Origin: Parasedimentitalea marina
GTDB lineage: Bacteria; Pseudomonadota; Alphaproteobacteria; Rhodobacterales; Rhodobacteraceae
Direction of reading: 5' to 3'
Length of the DNA: 64,000 bases
NCBI RefSeq assembly: GCF_004006175.1
Contig: NZ_CP033219.1
Location: 2,914,001 to 2,978,000 of the forward strand
Numbering within the stretch: position 1 is the stretch's first letter; each line of letters starts with the position of its first letter. Below the pieces are notes generated by a model that worked only from the letters and a program-made list of their open reading frames with translations, did no database searches and was not told the DNA's origin. Positions 9,313 to 17,106 of the stretch are shown piece after piece. The position numbers and the translations under genes were made by a program.

Positions 9313-10383
9313 TCAGACCGCGTAGGTCTTAAGAATTTCAACCTCACGGCGGTACGGAGTCGCCCCGAATGGCAAATCTTGCACGATAACGGCCTCCTTA
9401 TATTGAAGCTGTTTGACCAGAACGGGCACCAATCGCAAATAGGCGCCAAAAATCGAACGTTCTGGCGGCGGCAGTTCATGTTTGATCAACTCATGCAGCT
9501 TGGGAAGATTGTAGTAAGGCACCTTGGTGAACATGTGGTGTTCCAAATGATAGTTCATATTCAAATAGATGAAGCGGCTGATCGGATTCATCAAAACGGT
9601 GCGGGTATTTAGGCGGTGATCCGATACGTTTTCAGCGAGTCCTAGGTGCTGCAAAAGACCTGTCATGACGTGATGCCAAGCCCCGTAGAGGCGGGGAAGT
9701 CCAACTAACATCAATGGCAAAATGGAAGCGGTCAGGATCGACAACACTATGGTGAAGGCATAAATCGTCAACCAAATACGAGTGACCATGAAAACTTTTG
9801 GGTGGTCTTTTAGTGCGACAAACATCGCTTCTTCGGGATCTATGCGACCGCGCGCGTGCGAAAACATTCGCTTGAAGGCATTGTAAACATCAACGACCCC
9901 AACAAACATCAAAGCGATGCGCAACAAATCGGGCGGGCGCATTGCAACAATTTCAGGATCACGCCCCACGACGATGGTATCTGTGTGGTGCCTGACGTGG
10001 CTGGCCCTCCAAACAGCAGGATTTCTCATCATCATAAAGCTGGCGATTTGATAAACAGCATTGTTCATCCATGCCGTCTTAAACGCCGTATTGTGCCCGC
10101 ATTCGTGCCACCGCGAGTCAGCGCCCGACCCATAAAGAACGCCGTAGATGAGCCAGAACGGAAGAGACCACCACGATGGCCAGAGGGCAATTGCACATCC
10201 AGCCGCGACACACATCGCCCCGAGCCAAAGCGCGGTGTCGCGCATCGCACGCGCATCGGATTTTTGCATTAAGTCCCGAATTTTCTGGGGATCAACAGCT
10301 GGGCGAAACCACTTGGGGTTCGCCCAGCCTTTTTCGGTGGCAAGGCGGCTCGCTTCGGCAGAAAGGAGGTAATGTGCGCTCAT
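9313..10383 (-). CDS. Membrane fatty-acid desaturase family protein
   Basis: A 356-residue integral membrane di-iron enzyme. All three histidine boxes are present: HECGHNTAF (HxxxH), HVRHHTDT (HxxHH) and HLEHHMF (HxxHH). Hydrophobic segments lie between them, such as ALWLGAMCVAAGCAIALW and PFWLIYGVLYGSG. I start at 10383 (MSAHYLLSAEASRLA), next to an AAGGAGG-like stretch, rather than at 10521. Acyl-lipid desaturases and related hydroxylases or ketolases share this fold, so the substrate is open. It is on the same strand as the aldolase operon but separated by about 170 bases and is probably independent. Confidence 0.8.
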   Translation of the reverse strand: MSAHYLLSAEASRLATEKGWANPKWFRPAVDPQKIRDLMQKSDARAMRDTALWLGAMCVAAGCAIALWPSWWSLPFWLIYGVLYGSGADSRWHECGHNTAFKTAWMNNAVYQIASFMMMRNPAVWRASHVRHHTDTIVVGRDPEIVAMRPPDLLRIALMFVGVVDVYNAFKRMFSHARGRIDPEEAMFVALKDHPKVFMVTRIWLTIYAFTIVLSILTASILPLMLVGLPRLYGAWHHVMTGLLQHLGLAENVSDHRLNTRTVLMNPISRFIYLNMNYHLEHHMFTKVPYYNLPKLHELIKHELPPPERSIFGAYLRLVPVLVKQLQYKEAVIVQDLPFGATPYRREVEILKTYAV

Positions 10384-10550
10384 TAAATTTTTGTAACCTC
10401 GCGATTTTTGCAAGTCAATTTGGGCTCGATTGGCCCATATCTTTTGCAGAAAATATCGAGTTCTGGGCAGACGGTTTTGGTCAATCGTCCAAGTGTAGCG
10501 ACCTGTGCAAACGGTGAACATGCCTGCGCTCGCTCAAAGACAGATCGTGC

Positions 10551-11315
10551 TCAATTAAAACGTTTTCGAATGCCAGAGATAGCGTCTGCCAAGACCACCA
10601 AATCCACCGAAACGGCCACAAAGGTTGCGCCTATGCTGAGGTATCGGTCTGCGACATCAGGGTCGAGCGCCATAACGCCGGCCGGCACACCCATTTCAAC
10701 CAAGCGTTTGATAGCATCGCTGACGGCCGCATCTACGTCGGGATGGGTCATCTGCCCGCGCAGCCCCATGCTTGCACTGAGGTCGGCGGGACCAATGAAG
10801 ACAGCATCCACGCCGTCAGTTTTGGCAATCGCGTCGAGGTTTTGCAGCCCCGTCAGAGTTTCGATCTGCACGATAAGACACAGTTCATCTTCGGCCACGT
10901 TGTAATAATCATCGACCTTGCCGTAGCGTGTGGCGCGGGTCATGCCCGCCATACCGCGCATGCCTTGCGGGCCATAACGCATCGCATGCACGGCGGCGGC
11001 GGCCTCGTCTGCTGTCTGCACGTAAGGGACCATGACCGTCTGCGCGCCCAAATCCAGAACCCGTTTGAACAGGGTTGTATCGTTTGACGCGACGCGCACC
11101 ACAGCCGAGGTGTCGGGGTTTTGCCCAATGGCCTGAAGCGCGGGCAAAACCTCGATCGTTTCAATCGCCGCGTGTTCGCAATCCACTAAAACCCAGTCAA
11201 AGCCGGCGCCGCCCAAGAGTTCTGGCACCGTATTGCCGCCGATGGTGTTCCAGACCCCCAATTGCCGCTTTTGATTTGCGATGGCGGATTTGAAGCGGTT
11301 CTTGGGATTCTGCAT
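10551..11315 (-). CDS. HpcH/HpaI-family class II aldolase
   Basis: A 254-residue protein. Family landmarks are GVWNTIGGNTVPELLGGAGF, DWVLVDCEHAAIE, GAQTVMVPYVQT, IQIETLTGLQNLDAI with the metal-binding Glu, and VFIGPADLSASMG with the metal-binding Asp. Such enzymes cleave 2-keto-3-deoxy or 4-hydroxy-2-oxo acids to pyruvate (or oxaloacetate) and an aldehyde. It is the last gene of an eleven-gene catabolic set and follows the ThDP gene by 13 bases. An aldehyde product could feed the acylating aldehyde dehydrogenase upstream, but that link is inference. Confidence 0.88.
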   Translation of the reverse strand: MQNPKNRFKSAIANQKRQLGVWNTIGGNTVPELLGGAGFDWVLVDCEHAAIETIEVLPALQAIGQNPDTSAVVRVASNDTTLFKRVLDLGAQTVMVPYVQTADEAAAAVHAMRYGPQGMRGMAGMTRATRYGKVDDYYNVAEDELCLIVQIETLTGLQNLDAIAKTDGVDAVFIGPADLSASMGLRGQMTHPDVDAAVSDAIKRLVEMGVPAGVMALDPDVADRYLSIGATFVAVSVDLVVLADAISGIRKRFN

Positions 11316-11328
11316 AGCGCGGCTTTCT

Positions 11329-13122
11329 TTAGGTCGACACGTGGCTGACGTCTTTGTCAGGTGAATAGATGTCGAGGATATTCCAATGCCCAGTTGTGGG
11401 AGTTGGGTTGTTGATCATGGGGACATCCAACACCGTGGGCTTGCCGCTGGCAATGGCGGCCTGCAAAGCGGGGAGTAGTTCATCCGCAGACGAAATGCGG
11501 ATACCTTCCGCCCCGTAGGCGCGCGCAATCTCGGCGTAGCCTGGCCCGTTGGTCGGTGCCTCAGCGCTGCCCGGGAAAGTCGTGCCGTAGGTCAGCCCAT
11601 AGTGCGCCTTTTGCAGACCAGCAATGGTGCCGAAGGCGTTATTGTTCATTACCAGCCAGATGATCCCTAGGTTCAACTCGACCGCCGTCGCCAGCATGGA
11701 CGGGTTTTGGCCAAATCCGCCATCCCCCACAAGCGACAGGACCACACGCTCGGGCGCTGCCAGTTTTGCGCCAATGGCGGCGGGCGGACCAAAGCCCATC
11801 GTCGCAAAGCCACCCGGTGTGAGGATCGACCCCGGCGTCAGGATGTCGAACTGTTGACCCACGCCGTTTTTATTCCAACCGACATCCGTTGTGATAATCG
11901 CATCATCGGGCAAGGCAATGCGCGTGTCGGCCAAGATGCGTTCAGGCATCATCGGGAACGCCGCGGATGTTTGCATGTCGGCGTTTGACGCTTTGAACGA
12001 TGTGCGGAAATCTGCGATCTCGGCCTTTTTGTCTGCGCGATCAAACCCGTCGGGGTACATATCGCGTGCAACACGGTTGAGCACGCGCAGGGCGGCCTTG
12101 GCGTCGGCGACGACACCGATTTCTGTCGGATAATTTCGGCCGATCTCTTGCGGTTCGATGTCGATGTGAATGACCTTCGTGTCATTGCCCTCGGCCCCGA
12201 TGTTGAAGGTATAGCCGGGATACCAGCTGGAGCAATCGGCCTCTTTGAACCGCGTGCCGACAGCTAAGACCACGTCAGCATTCAGGCAGGTCTGATTGAC
12301 CAATTCGGTGCCCCAGAACCCCGTCATACCCATGACCAGCGGATGATCGTCGCGCACAGCACCTTTGCCCATCAGGGAATGCGCAATCGGCAGGCCCATG
12401 TGGGTGGCGAAATCATCCATTTCCTGGCTCGCCTGCGCCAGTAGAATTCCGCCGCCGACATAGGCGACGGGCTTGTCTGCAGTTGCGATCTTTTCGATGA
12501 TCGCGCGGGCGGTTTCATCATCAATGCTCGGTTTGATCAGCGATTTGGTGTTGCCCGTGATGCGATCAAAGGTATCGGACGGGATGACTTCGCTGAAGAT
12601 ATCCATTGGAACGTTGACCAACACGGGGCCGGGTTGGCCACTTTCGGCCAGATGAAACGCCTTTTCAAGAATTTCCGCCATAAGGTCCGCACGATCCACC
12701 CGCCACGCGCGCTTCACGAAGGGGCGATAGATTTCCCATTGGGCCGCATCCGCGTGCAGGTTCACCTCTTGATGCGGATGCTTGCCGTAGTAATGTGTCG
12801 GAATATCACCCGCGATCACCACCATCGGGATGCAATCAAGTGCGGCGTTGGCGACACCTGTGGCGCAGTTTGTCAGACCCGGCGAGAGGTGCGACAGCAC
12901 CACCGAAGCCCGACCTGTGACACGCGCATAGGCATCCGCCGCGTGGCTGGCGATCTGTTCATGGCGCACAGTGATGAAATCAATCGGGCTTTCGGCCAGC
13001 GCCGCCAAAACGGCGATGTTGGTGTGGCCACATAGGCCAAACACGTGCTCAACGCCGCGACGACCCAGAAAATCAACGATATGCTCTGCGACGGTTTTAC
13101 CGCCTGCTTTTGTGCCATCCAT
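11329..13122 (-). CDS. ThDP-dependent enzyme, acetolactate synthase-like
   Basis: A 597-residue three-domain ThDP enzyme. The catalytic Glu lies in TVRHEQIASHAADAYAR near residue 56, a central nucleotide-binding-like domain includes YVGGGILLA, and the C-terminal cofactor motif runs from GDGGFGQNPSM to NNNAFG. It resembles acetolactate synthase large subunits and relatives such as glyoxylate carboligase and oxalyl-CoA decarboxylase, but no regulatory subunit is adjacent, so it is unlikely to be biosynthetic IlvB. The start overlaps the aldehyde dehydrogenase stop as TAATG. A catabolic 2-keto acid decarboxylase or carboligase is the best reading. Confidence 0.82.
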   Translation of the reverse strand: MDGTKAGGKTVAEHIVDFLGRRGVEHVFGLCGHTNIAVLAALAESPIDFITVRHEQIASHAADAYARVTGRASVVLSHLSPGLTNCATGVANAALDCIPMVVIAGDIPTHYYGKHPHQEVNLHADAAQWEIYRPFVKRAWRVDRADLMAEILEKAFHLAESGQPGPVLVNVPMDIFSEVIPSDTFDRITGNTKSLIKPSIDDETARAIIEKIATADKPVAYVGGGILLAQASQEMDDFATHMGLPIAHSLMGKGAVRDDHPLVMGMTGFWGTELVNQTCLNADVVLAVGTRFKEADCSSWYPGYTFNIGAEGNDTKVIHIDIEPQEIGRNYPTEIGVVADAKAALRVLNRVARDMYPDGFDRADKKAEIADFRTSFKASNADMQTSAAFPMMPERILADTRIALPDDAIITTDVGWNKNGVGQQFDILTPGSILTPGGFATMGFGPPAAIGAKLAAPERVVLSLVGDGGFGQNPSMLATAVELNLGIIWLVMNNNAFGTIAGLQKAHYGLTYGTTFPGSAEAPTNGPGYAEIARAYGAEGIRISSADELLPALQAAIASGKPTVLDVPMINNPTPTTGHWNILDIYSPDKDVSHVST

Positions 13123-14531
13123 TATGCTACCTCCTGTCCGTAAAATTCACCGAAAAGCTCTTTCTCGCTGGGGCGATCTTCGGCGATGGGTCGGGCGACC
13201 CACGTGTAATTCATCATGTGTTTCATGGTGACGTTTTCGTTGGTGATGTTGCCGCCCCAGATGCCGCAGCCCAATGAGGAGGTCATCGGCATCCCGTTGG
13301 TCCACGACCCAGCGTTGGCCTTGGATTGCGGCTGGCGGACCATCATGCGGCTGACGGGGGCAACCCGCGCCAAAGTGTCGATGTTGTCGTCGTTGTGGCT
13401 GTAAATCCCGCAGGAATGGCCAATACCGCCCGTCGCGTAAATCTGGCGCACCGTGTCGAGCGCGTCTTCGAACGTATCAAAATGATACAGCGCCATTACC
13501 GTGGTGAGTTTTTCCTTGCTGAACTTGTGATCGGGCCCGATCTGTCCCTGATTTTCGACCATCAGGAACTTGCAATCCTCGGGCACCTTGAACCCTGCGA
13601 CCTCCGCCGTTTGCTGTGGCTTGCACGCAATCGTCGGGAAGGTGCGGTTGCCCTTTTCATCCCACATCGCCGCCTCGAGAAGAGCCTTTTCTTCTGCGCT
13701 GCACAGATACCCGCCTTCGGCCTGCAATGCTGCGACCATTTTATCATAAATTGACTTCTGGATGATAATGTTGCCATCCGCCGAACAGCCGGATCCGAAA
13801 TCAGATGTCTTGGAAATGCGCGTATTGGCGGCAGAGATGTCGATGTCCGCTGTCTCGTCGATCACGATGGATGAATTGCCCGCGCCAACGCCGTAAGCAG
13901 GCCGACCCGAAGAATATGCCGCCTTCACCATGGGTTTGCCGCCCGTTGCCAGCGTTAGGTCACATTCTTCCATCAAGTGCTGCGTCAACGGAATAGACGG
14001 ATACCGCACCGCCTGAAACAGATCGGCAGGCGCACCCACAGCCACACAGGCCTTGCGCATCATTTCTGTCATTTCGTAGGTGGTGCCCGCCGTGCGCGGA
14101 TGCGGTGAGAAGATCACGGCGTTGCGGGCATTGGCGGATGACACCCCTGTTACGGGGGGCGTCATCGCGGGGTTCGTCATCGGGATGAGTGAGGCGATCA
14201 CACCGGCAGGTTTGGCGTATTTAACCAGCCCCTTGGCTTCATCCACTTCCACCACGCCAGTGGAGGGCGTGCGCAACACATCGCGCAGCACCATTTGGAT
14301 CTTGAAACGTTTGGCAGGGCGGCCGGTGCGATCCCCGATCCCGCTTTCGTCAACACCTTGTTCGGCCAAACGCGCGAAAGTATCTTCGTTGCCCGCATAC
14401 CAAGCAATCGCTTGGCTAAGCCGATCCAGATCGGCCTGCGACCAGTCCTGAATCTCTGCCATCGCTGCGCGGGCACGCAAAATCATGTCTGCCGTCAGTT
14501 GGCGGTCTTCGTCAGTAAGCTCTTTGGCCAT
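13122..14531 (-). CDS. CoA-acylating aldehyde dehydrogenase
   Basis: A 469-residue aldehyde dehydrogenase of the acylating type. The catalytic Cys sits in SDFGSGCSADGNII; other landmarks are AKPAGVIASLIPMTNPAMTP, GAGNSSIVIDETADID and the C-terminal SKANAGSWTNGMP. The form resembles SauS (sulfoacetaldehyde dehydrogenase, acylating) and acetaldehyde dehydrogenases, producing an acyl-CoA from an aldehyde, NAD(P)+ and CoA. I start at 14531 (MAKELTDEDRQ); the frame continues upstream only by overlapping the epimerase gene. It overlaps that gene by 20 bases and the ThDP gene by one. Sulfoacetaldehyde from ComDE is a conceivable substrate but the operons are separate. Confidence 0.82.
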   Translation of the reverse strand: MAKELTDEDRQLTADMILRARAAMAEIQDWSQADLDRLSQAIAWYAGNEDTFARLAEQGVDESGIGDRTGRPAKRFKIQMVLRDVLRTPSTGVVEVDEAKGLVKYAKPAGVIASLIPMTNPAMTPPVTGVSSANARNAVIFSPHPRTAGTTYEMTEMMRKACVAVGAPADLFQAVRYPSIPLTQHLMEECDLTLATGGKPMVKAAYSSGRPAYGVGAGNSSIVIDETADIDISAANTRISKTSDFGSGCSADGNIIIQKSIYDKMVAALQAEGGYLCSAEEKALLEAAMWDEKGNRTFPTIACKPQQTAEVAGFKVPEDCKFLMVENQGQIGPDHKFSKEKLTTVMALYHFDTFEDALDTVRQIYATGGIGHSCGIYSHNDDNIDTLARVAPVSRMMVRQPQSKANAGSWTNGMPMTSSLGCGIWGGNITNENVTMKHMMNYTWVARPIAEDRPSEKELFGEFYGQEVA

Positions 14532-15411
14532 CTGTCTGAGTGCTTTCTTGTAGGGGGATCGGATGGGTGCGCCGCTCGGACCGGACATGGCCGAAGGTGC
14601 GTTTGGCGTGCTGCAAACAGCGCCGTGCATGTTCTTCAAAGCCCAGCTCTGTGACGCGGGATTGGTTCGGAAGTTCGATGGAATAATCCACGGGCGGCAT
14701 ACGTTCGATGATGCCTGCGAAATCAATGCAACCTTCACCTGGATAAAGCCGCGCATCACGGGCCAGTTGGATCATGCCCTCACGGGTATCCGCGATGCCG
14801 GGCAAGGCGTCCGAGATATGAAGGAAATTCAAGAGATCGGCGGGCACATGCAACAGTTCAGCGAGGTCGACGCGGCTCAGATGCAGATAGAGCGTATCCA
14901 CAAGGATGCCGCCGTTGGGCTGGTCCGCCGCACGCACAATATCAAGCGCCTCGTCCAACGTGCGCAGGCGGCTGAAGCTCGGGAATTCAAGATCAACAGA
15001 CAATCCGAATGGGGCCGCAATTTCACAGGTTTCGGCATAGCAATCGACGATAAAATTGCGATCATCCCGCGTGGGCGTCCACGCGGACATGATCATGCGG
15101 GTTGCGCCCAACTCGCCGCCCAGCTCGCAGGCCGCTTCAAATGACCGCGGATCGCAATCTTCTGTGATGCGGGCCAGCTCGACGTCGAGAACCTTCAGAC
15201 CCGTTGTTTGAAGCGCCGTCTTAGTGGCCGATACCATCTGCATGTCGATCGGGCTTTCACGAAATTCACCAGGCACGTTCATCTGGATAAAGCGCGGCGA
15301 AACAGCATCATAGCCCGCACGCGCAGCGATATAGATCAGCTCGGGCGCGGTCGCATTGATAAGGGTCAGGTGCGCAAGAGAATAAAGTGGGCCGCCAGTC
15401 TCGTTTGGCAT
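14512..15411 (-). CDS. Sugar-phosphate isomerase/epimerase-like TIM-barrel protein
   Basis: A 299-residue xylose-isomerase-like TIM barrel (AP_endonuc_2 family). It shows AARAGYDAVSPRF near the start, LDVELARI, DLEFPSFSRLRT, GGILVDTLYLHLS, LHISDALP and PGEGCIDFAGI, the usual positions of metal-binding Glu, Asp and His. It has its own upstream gap of 67 bases that holds a candidate operator, so it probably begins a second transcription unit with the ALDH, ThDP and HpaI genes. The substrate is unknown; relatives include IolE, hydroxypyruvate isomerase and 3-dehydroshikimate dehydratases. Confidence 0.8.
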   Translation of the reverse strand: MPNETGGPLYSLAHLTLINATAPELIYIAARAGYDAVSPRFIQMNVPGEFRESPIDMQMVSATKTALQTTGLKVLDVELARITEDCDPRSFEAACELGGELGATRMIMSAWTPTRDDRNFIVDCYAETCEIAAPFGLSVDLEFPSFSRLRTLDEALDIVRAADQPNGGILVDTLYLHLSRVDLAELLHVPADLLNFLHISDALPGIADTREGMIQLARDARLYPGEGCIDFAGIIERMPPVDYSIELPNQSRVTELGFEEHARRCLQHAKRTFGHVRSERRTHPIPLQESTQTDGQRAY

Positions 15412-15465
15412 ATTGGAATCACCTCATGATGTCTGCAAAAATGCATATCATAATAAGTAATCTAA

Positions 15466-15478
15466 AATCTATGATATT
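15466..15478. promoter_or_regulatory. Candidate GntR operator, half-conserved copy
   Basis: AATCTATGATATT matches the right half GATATT of the AATATC-N-GATATT palindrome seen near the regulator gene, with a weaker left half. It lies 55 bases before the start of the epimerase gene, in the only sizeable gap within the second half of the gene set. The surrounding 15440-15477 is AT-rich. Confidence 0.4.
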
Positions 15479-16273
15479 TTATACTTTATCGTATTTTGGT
15501 AAGTAAGCCGGCGGCATCGGACCCTTGTTGCGCCCGCCCTGCTGCATTTGCTCCCAAGCGTGGGACAGAATCCCGACTGAGCGGGACAGGCAAAACAGGC
15601 CCCGCGACAAGGGTGCGGGGAAGCCAAGTTCGCAGAAAATTACGGCCGTGGCCCCGTCGATGTTCATCGCCAGTGGCTTGCGCAGGCTGAGGTTGGCCTG
15701 AACCGCTTCGCCGATATCCGCATAACGGCCCGACACGGTGCCCGCATGTGCCGCGTCCCGTACCAGTGCCATCAGACGGGGCGCTCGGGGGTCGACAGGT
15801 TTGTGGAACCGATGCCCGAACCCGGAGACGATCTTGCCGTTTTCGGCCCGCCACGCATCAAGGCCTGATTGCACCGCGTCTTGCAGCGCCGCGCCGCCCT
15901 CGATCCGGTCGTTGATATCGTAATAGAGGTCCGCGCATTGCTCGCCCGCACCGCCATGCACATCGCCGAGCATATTCACCCCATTGGCCATGGCATTGTT
16001 CAGGCCGACACCGCATGTCGCTGTCATTCGGGCAGCGGCAATTGAGGGCGCTTGCGGCCCGTGATCAACACCTGCGACCAAGGCGGCCTCCAGCAATGCG
16101 GCCTCTTCGGATGTGGCCAGCCGCCCGACTGTCATTAGCCAGATCATCTGCGGAAAAGATACGTTGCCGATCAGCTCTTCAATCGGATGCCCGCGAAAGG
16201 TAATCTTGCCCGGCTCCATCTCGATGATGGATGTGCGCCACCATGCGCGGATGGCGTCTGCGTCTTCGCTCAT
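15479..16273 (-). CDS. Short citrate synthase-like / citryl-CoA lyase-type protein
   Basis: A 264-residue protein of the citrate synthase fold, much shorter than the usual 380-430. The two catalytic His regions are present (MLGDVHGGAGEQ and GFGHRFHKPVDPRAPRL) and the catalytic Asp in AMNIDGATAV. The N-terminus ITFRGHPIEELIGNVSFPQM matches the small citrate-synthase family annotated as citryl-CoA lyase. It could cleave or form a C-C bond between an acyl-CoA and a keto acid. It overlaps the AroE-like gene by four bases, and a candidate operator touches its 3' end. Confidence 0.78.
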   Translation of the reverse strand: MSEDADAIRAWWRTSIIEMEPGKITFRGHPIEELIGNVSFPQMIWLMTVGRLATSEEAALLEAALVAGVDHGPQAPSIAAARMTATCGVGLNNAMANGVNMLGDVHGGAGEQCADLYYDINDRIEGGAALQDAVQSGLDAWRAENGKIVSGFGHRFHKPVDPRAPRLMALVRDAAHAGTVSGRYADIGEAVQANLSLRKPLAMNIDGATAVIFCELGFPAPLSRGLFCLSRSVGILSHAWEQMQQGGRNKGPMPPAYLPKYDKV

Positions 16274-17106
16274 GCGAGTACCTCTTGGGTCATGGTGTGA
16301 AAATCCTGCGCCATGCGGGCGCGATCGGGTTCGCGGCCCGTGAACAGCTTGAACGTCTCCGCCGCCTGACCGACCGCCATGCCCCCGCCCGTCATCACAT
16401 GCAGCCCACGCACCGTGGCATCACGCAAAAGGGCGGTTTGCAGCGGAAAGTAAACGATATCGCCAACCCAGCAGCGCACCACAACGTCACTCAGCGAGAT
16501 TGCTTGGCCAGGGTGACTGGCCATTCCCATGGGTGTCGCGTTGAGAATGCCGTCCACCGCGCCCTGGAATTTCCAGACGGCGCATCGTACCTGCGGACGT
16601 AAAGCCATCAAGCGATCGGCCAGCGCCAATGCAGCTTTTTGGCTTTGGTCATGAATCCAAAGTGTCGTGGTGCCAAGATCAATCAGCGCCAGCCCGACCG
16701 CGCAGCCAGCGCCGCCAGCCCCCAAAAGCAAAACCGCGTCGCGTGGCAGTGCCTTCATGTCCCGTGCGAAGCTTGCGCGAAATCCAAGGTAGTCGGAGTT
16801 ATGGCCAGTGCGTTTCTGACCTTCAAAGACCACCGTGTTTACCGCCCCGATATCGCGGGCCTGCGGCGACATATCATCGAGCAGCGCCATGACGTCCTGC
16901 TTGAATGGATACGTCACATTCACCCCGCGACAACCCGCAACCTGTGCCGCATCTACGGCCTGATCCAAAGACCAATTGGCGTAATCAGCTGTGGCCAAGT
17001 CATAGCGACCATATGCGTAGTCTATCCCCAACGCTGCTCCAGCCGCCTCATGCATGGCAGGCGTAAGGGATGCGGCAATCCCTTTTCCAATCAAAGCAGC
17101 AATCAT
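16270..17106 (-). CDS. Shikimate/quinate dehydrogenase-like protein (AroE family)
   Basis: A 278-residue protein. The substrate-binding start IGKGIAASLTPAMHEAAG aligns with the SxS region of AroE, GVNVTYPFKQDV holds the catalytic Lys, GAVNTVVFEG follows, and the NAD(P) motif LGAGGAGCAVGLAL is near residue 128. The C-terminal GGGMAVGQAAETFKLFTG is typical. The opening Ser pair is altered (SLTP). Sitting among catabolic genes it is more likely a YdiB- or QuiA-like catabolic dehydrogenase than biosynthetic AroE. It overlaps both neighbours by four bases. Confidence 0.85.
   Translation of the reverse strand: MIAALIGKGIAASLTPAMHEAAGAALGIDYAYGRYDLATADYANWSLDQAVDAAQVAGCRGVNVTYPFKQDVMALLDDMSPQARDIGAVNTVVFEGQKRTGHNSDYLGFRASFARDMKALPRDAVLLLGAGGAGCAVGLALIDLGTTTLWIHDQSQKAALALADRLMALRPQVRCAVWKFQGAVDGILNATPMGMASHPGQAISLSDVVVRCWVGDIVYFPLQTALLRDATVRGLHVMTGGGMAVGQAAETFKLFTGREPDRARMAQDFHTMTQEVLA

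Noticed and set aside
9313..10521. A 402-residue desaturase from 10521
   Set aside because: The first 46 residues lack similarity to desaturases and a better start with a purine-rich site exists at 10383.
13122..14531. Assigning the acylating dehydrogenase as SauS
   Set aside because: The likeness is real, but the gene is in a different operon from comDE and its neighbours do not act on sulfonates, so no symbol was given.
13122..14759. A longer aldehyde dehydrogenase starting at 14759
   Set aside because: The extra N-terminal part overlaps the epimerase gene and has no family likeness; MAKELTDEDRQ at 14531 is the normal start.
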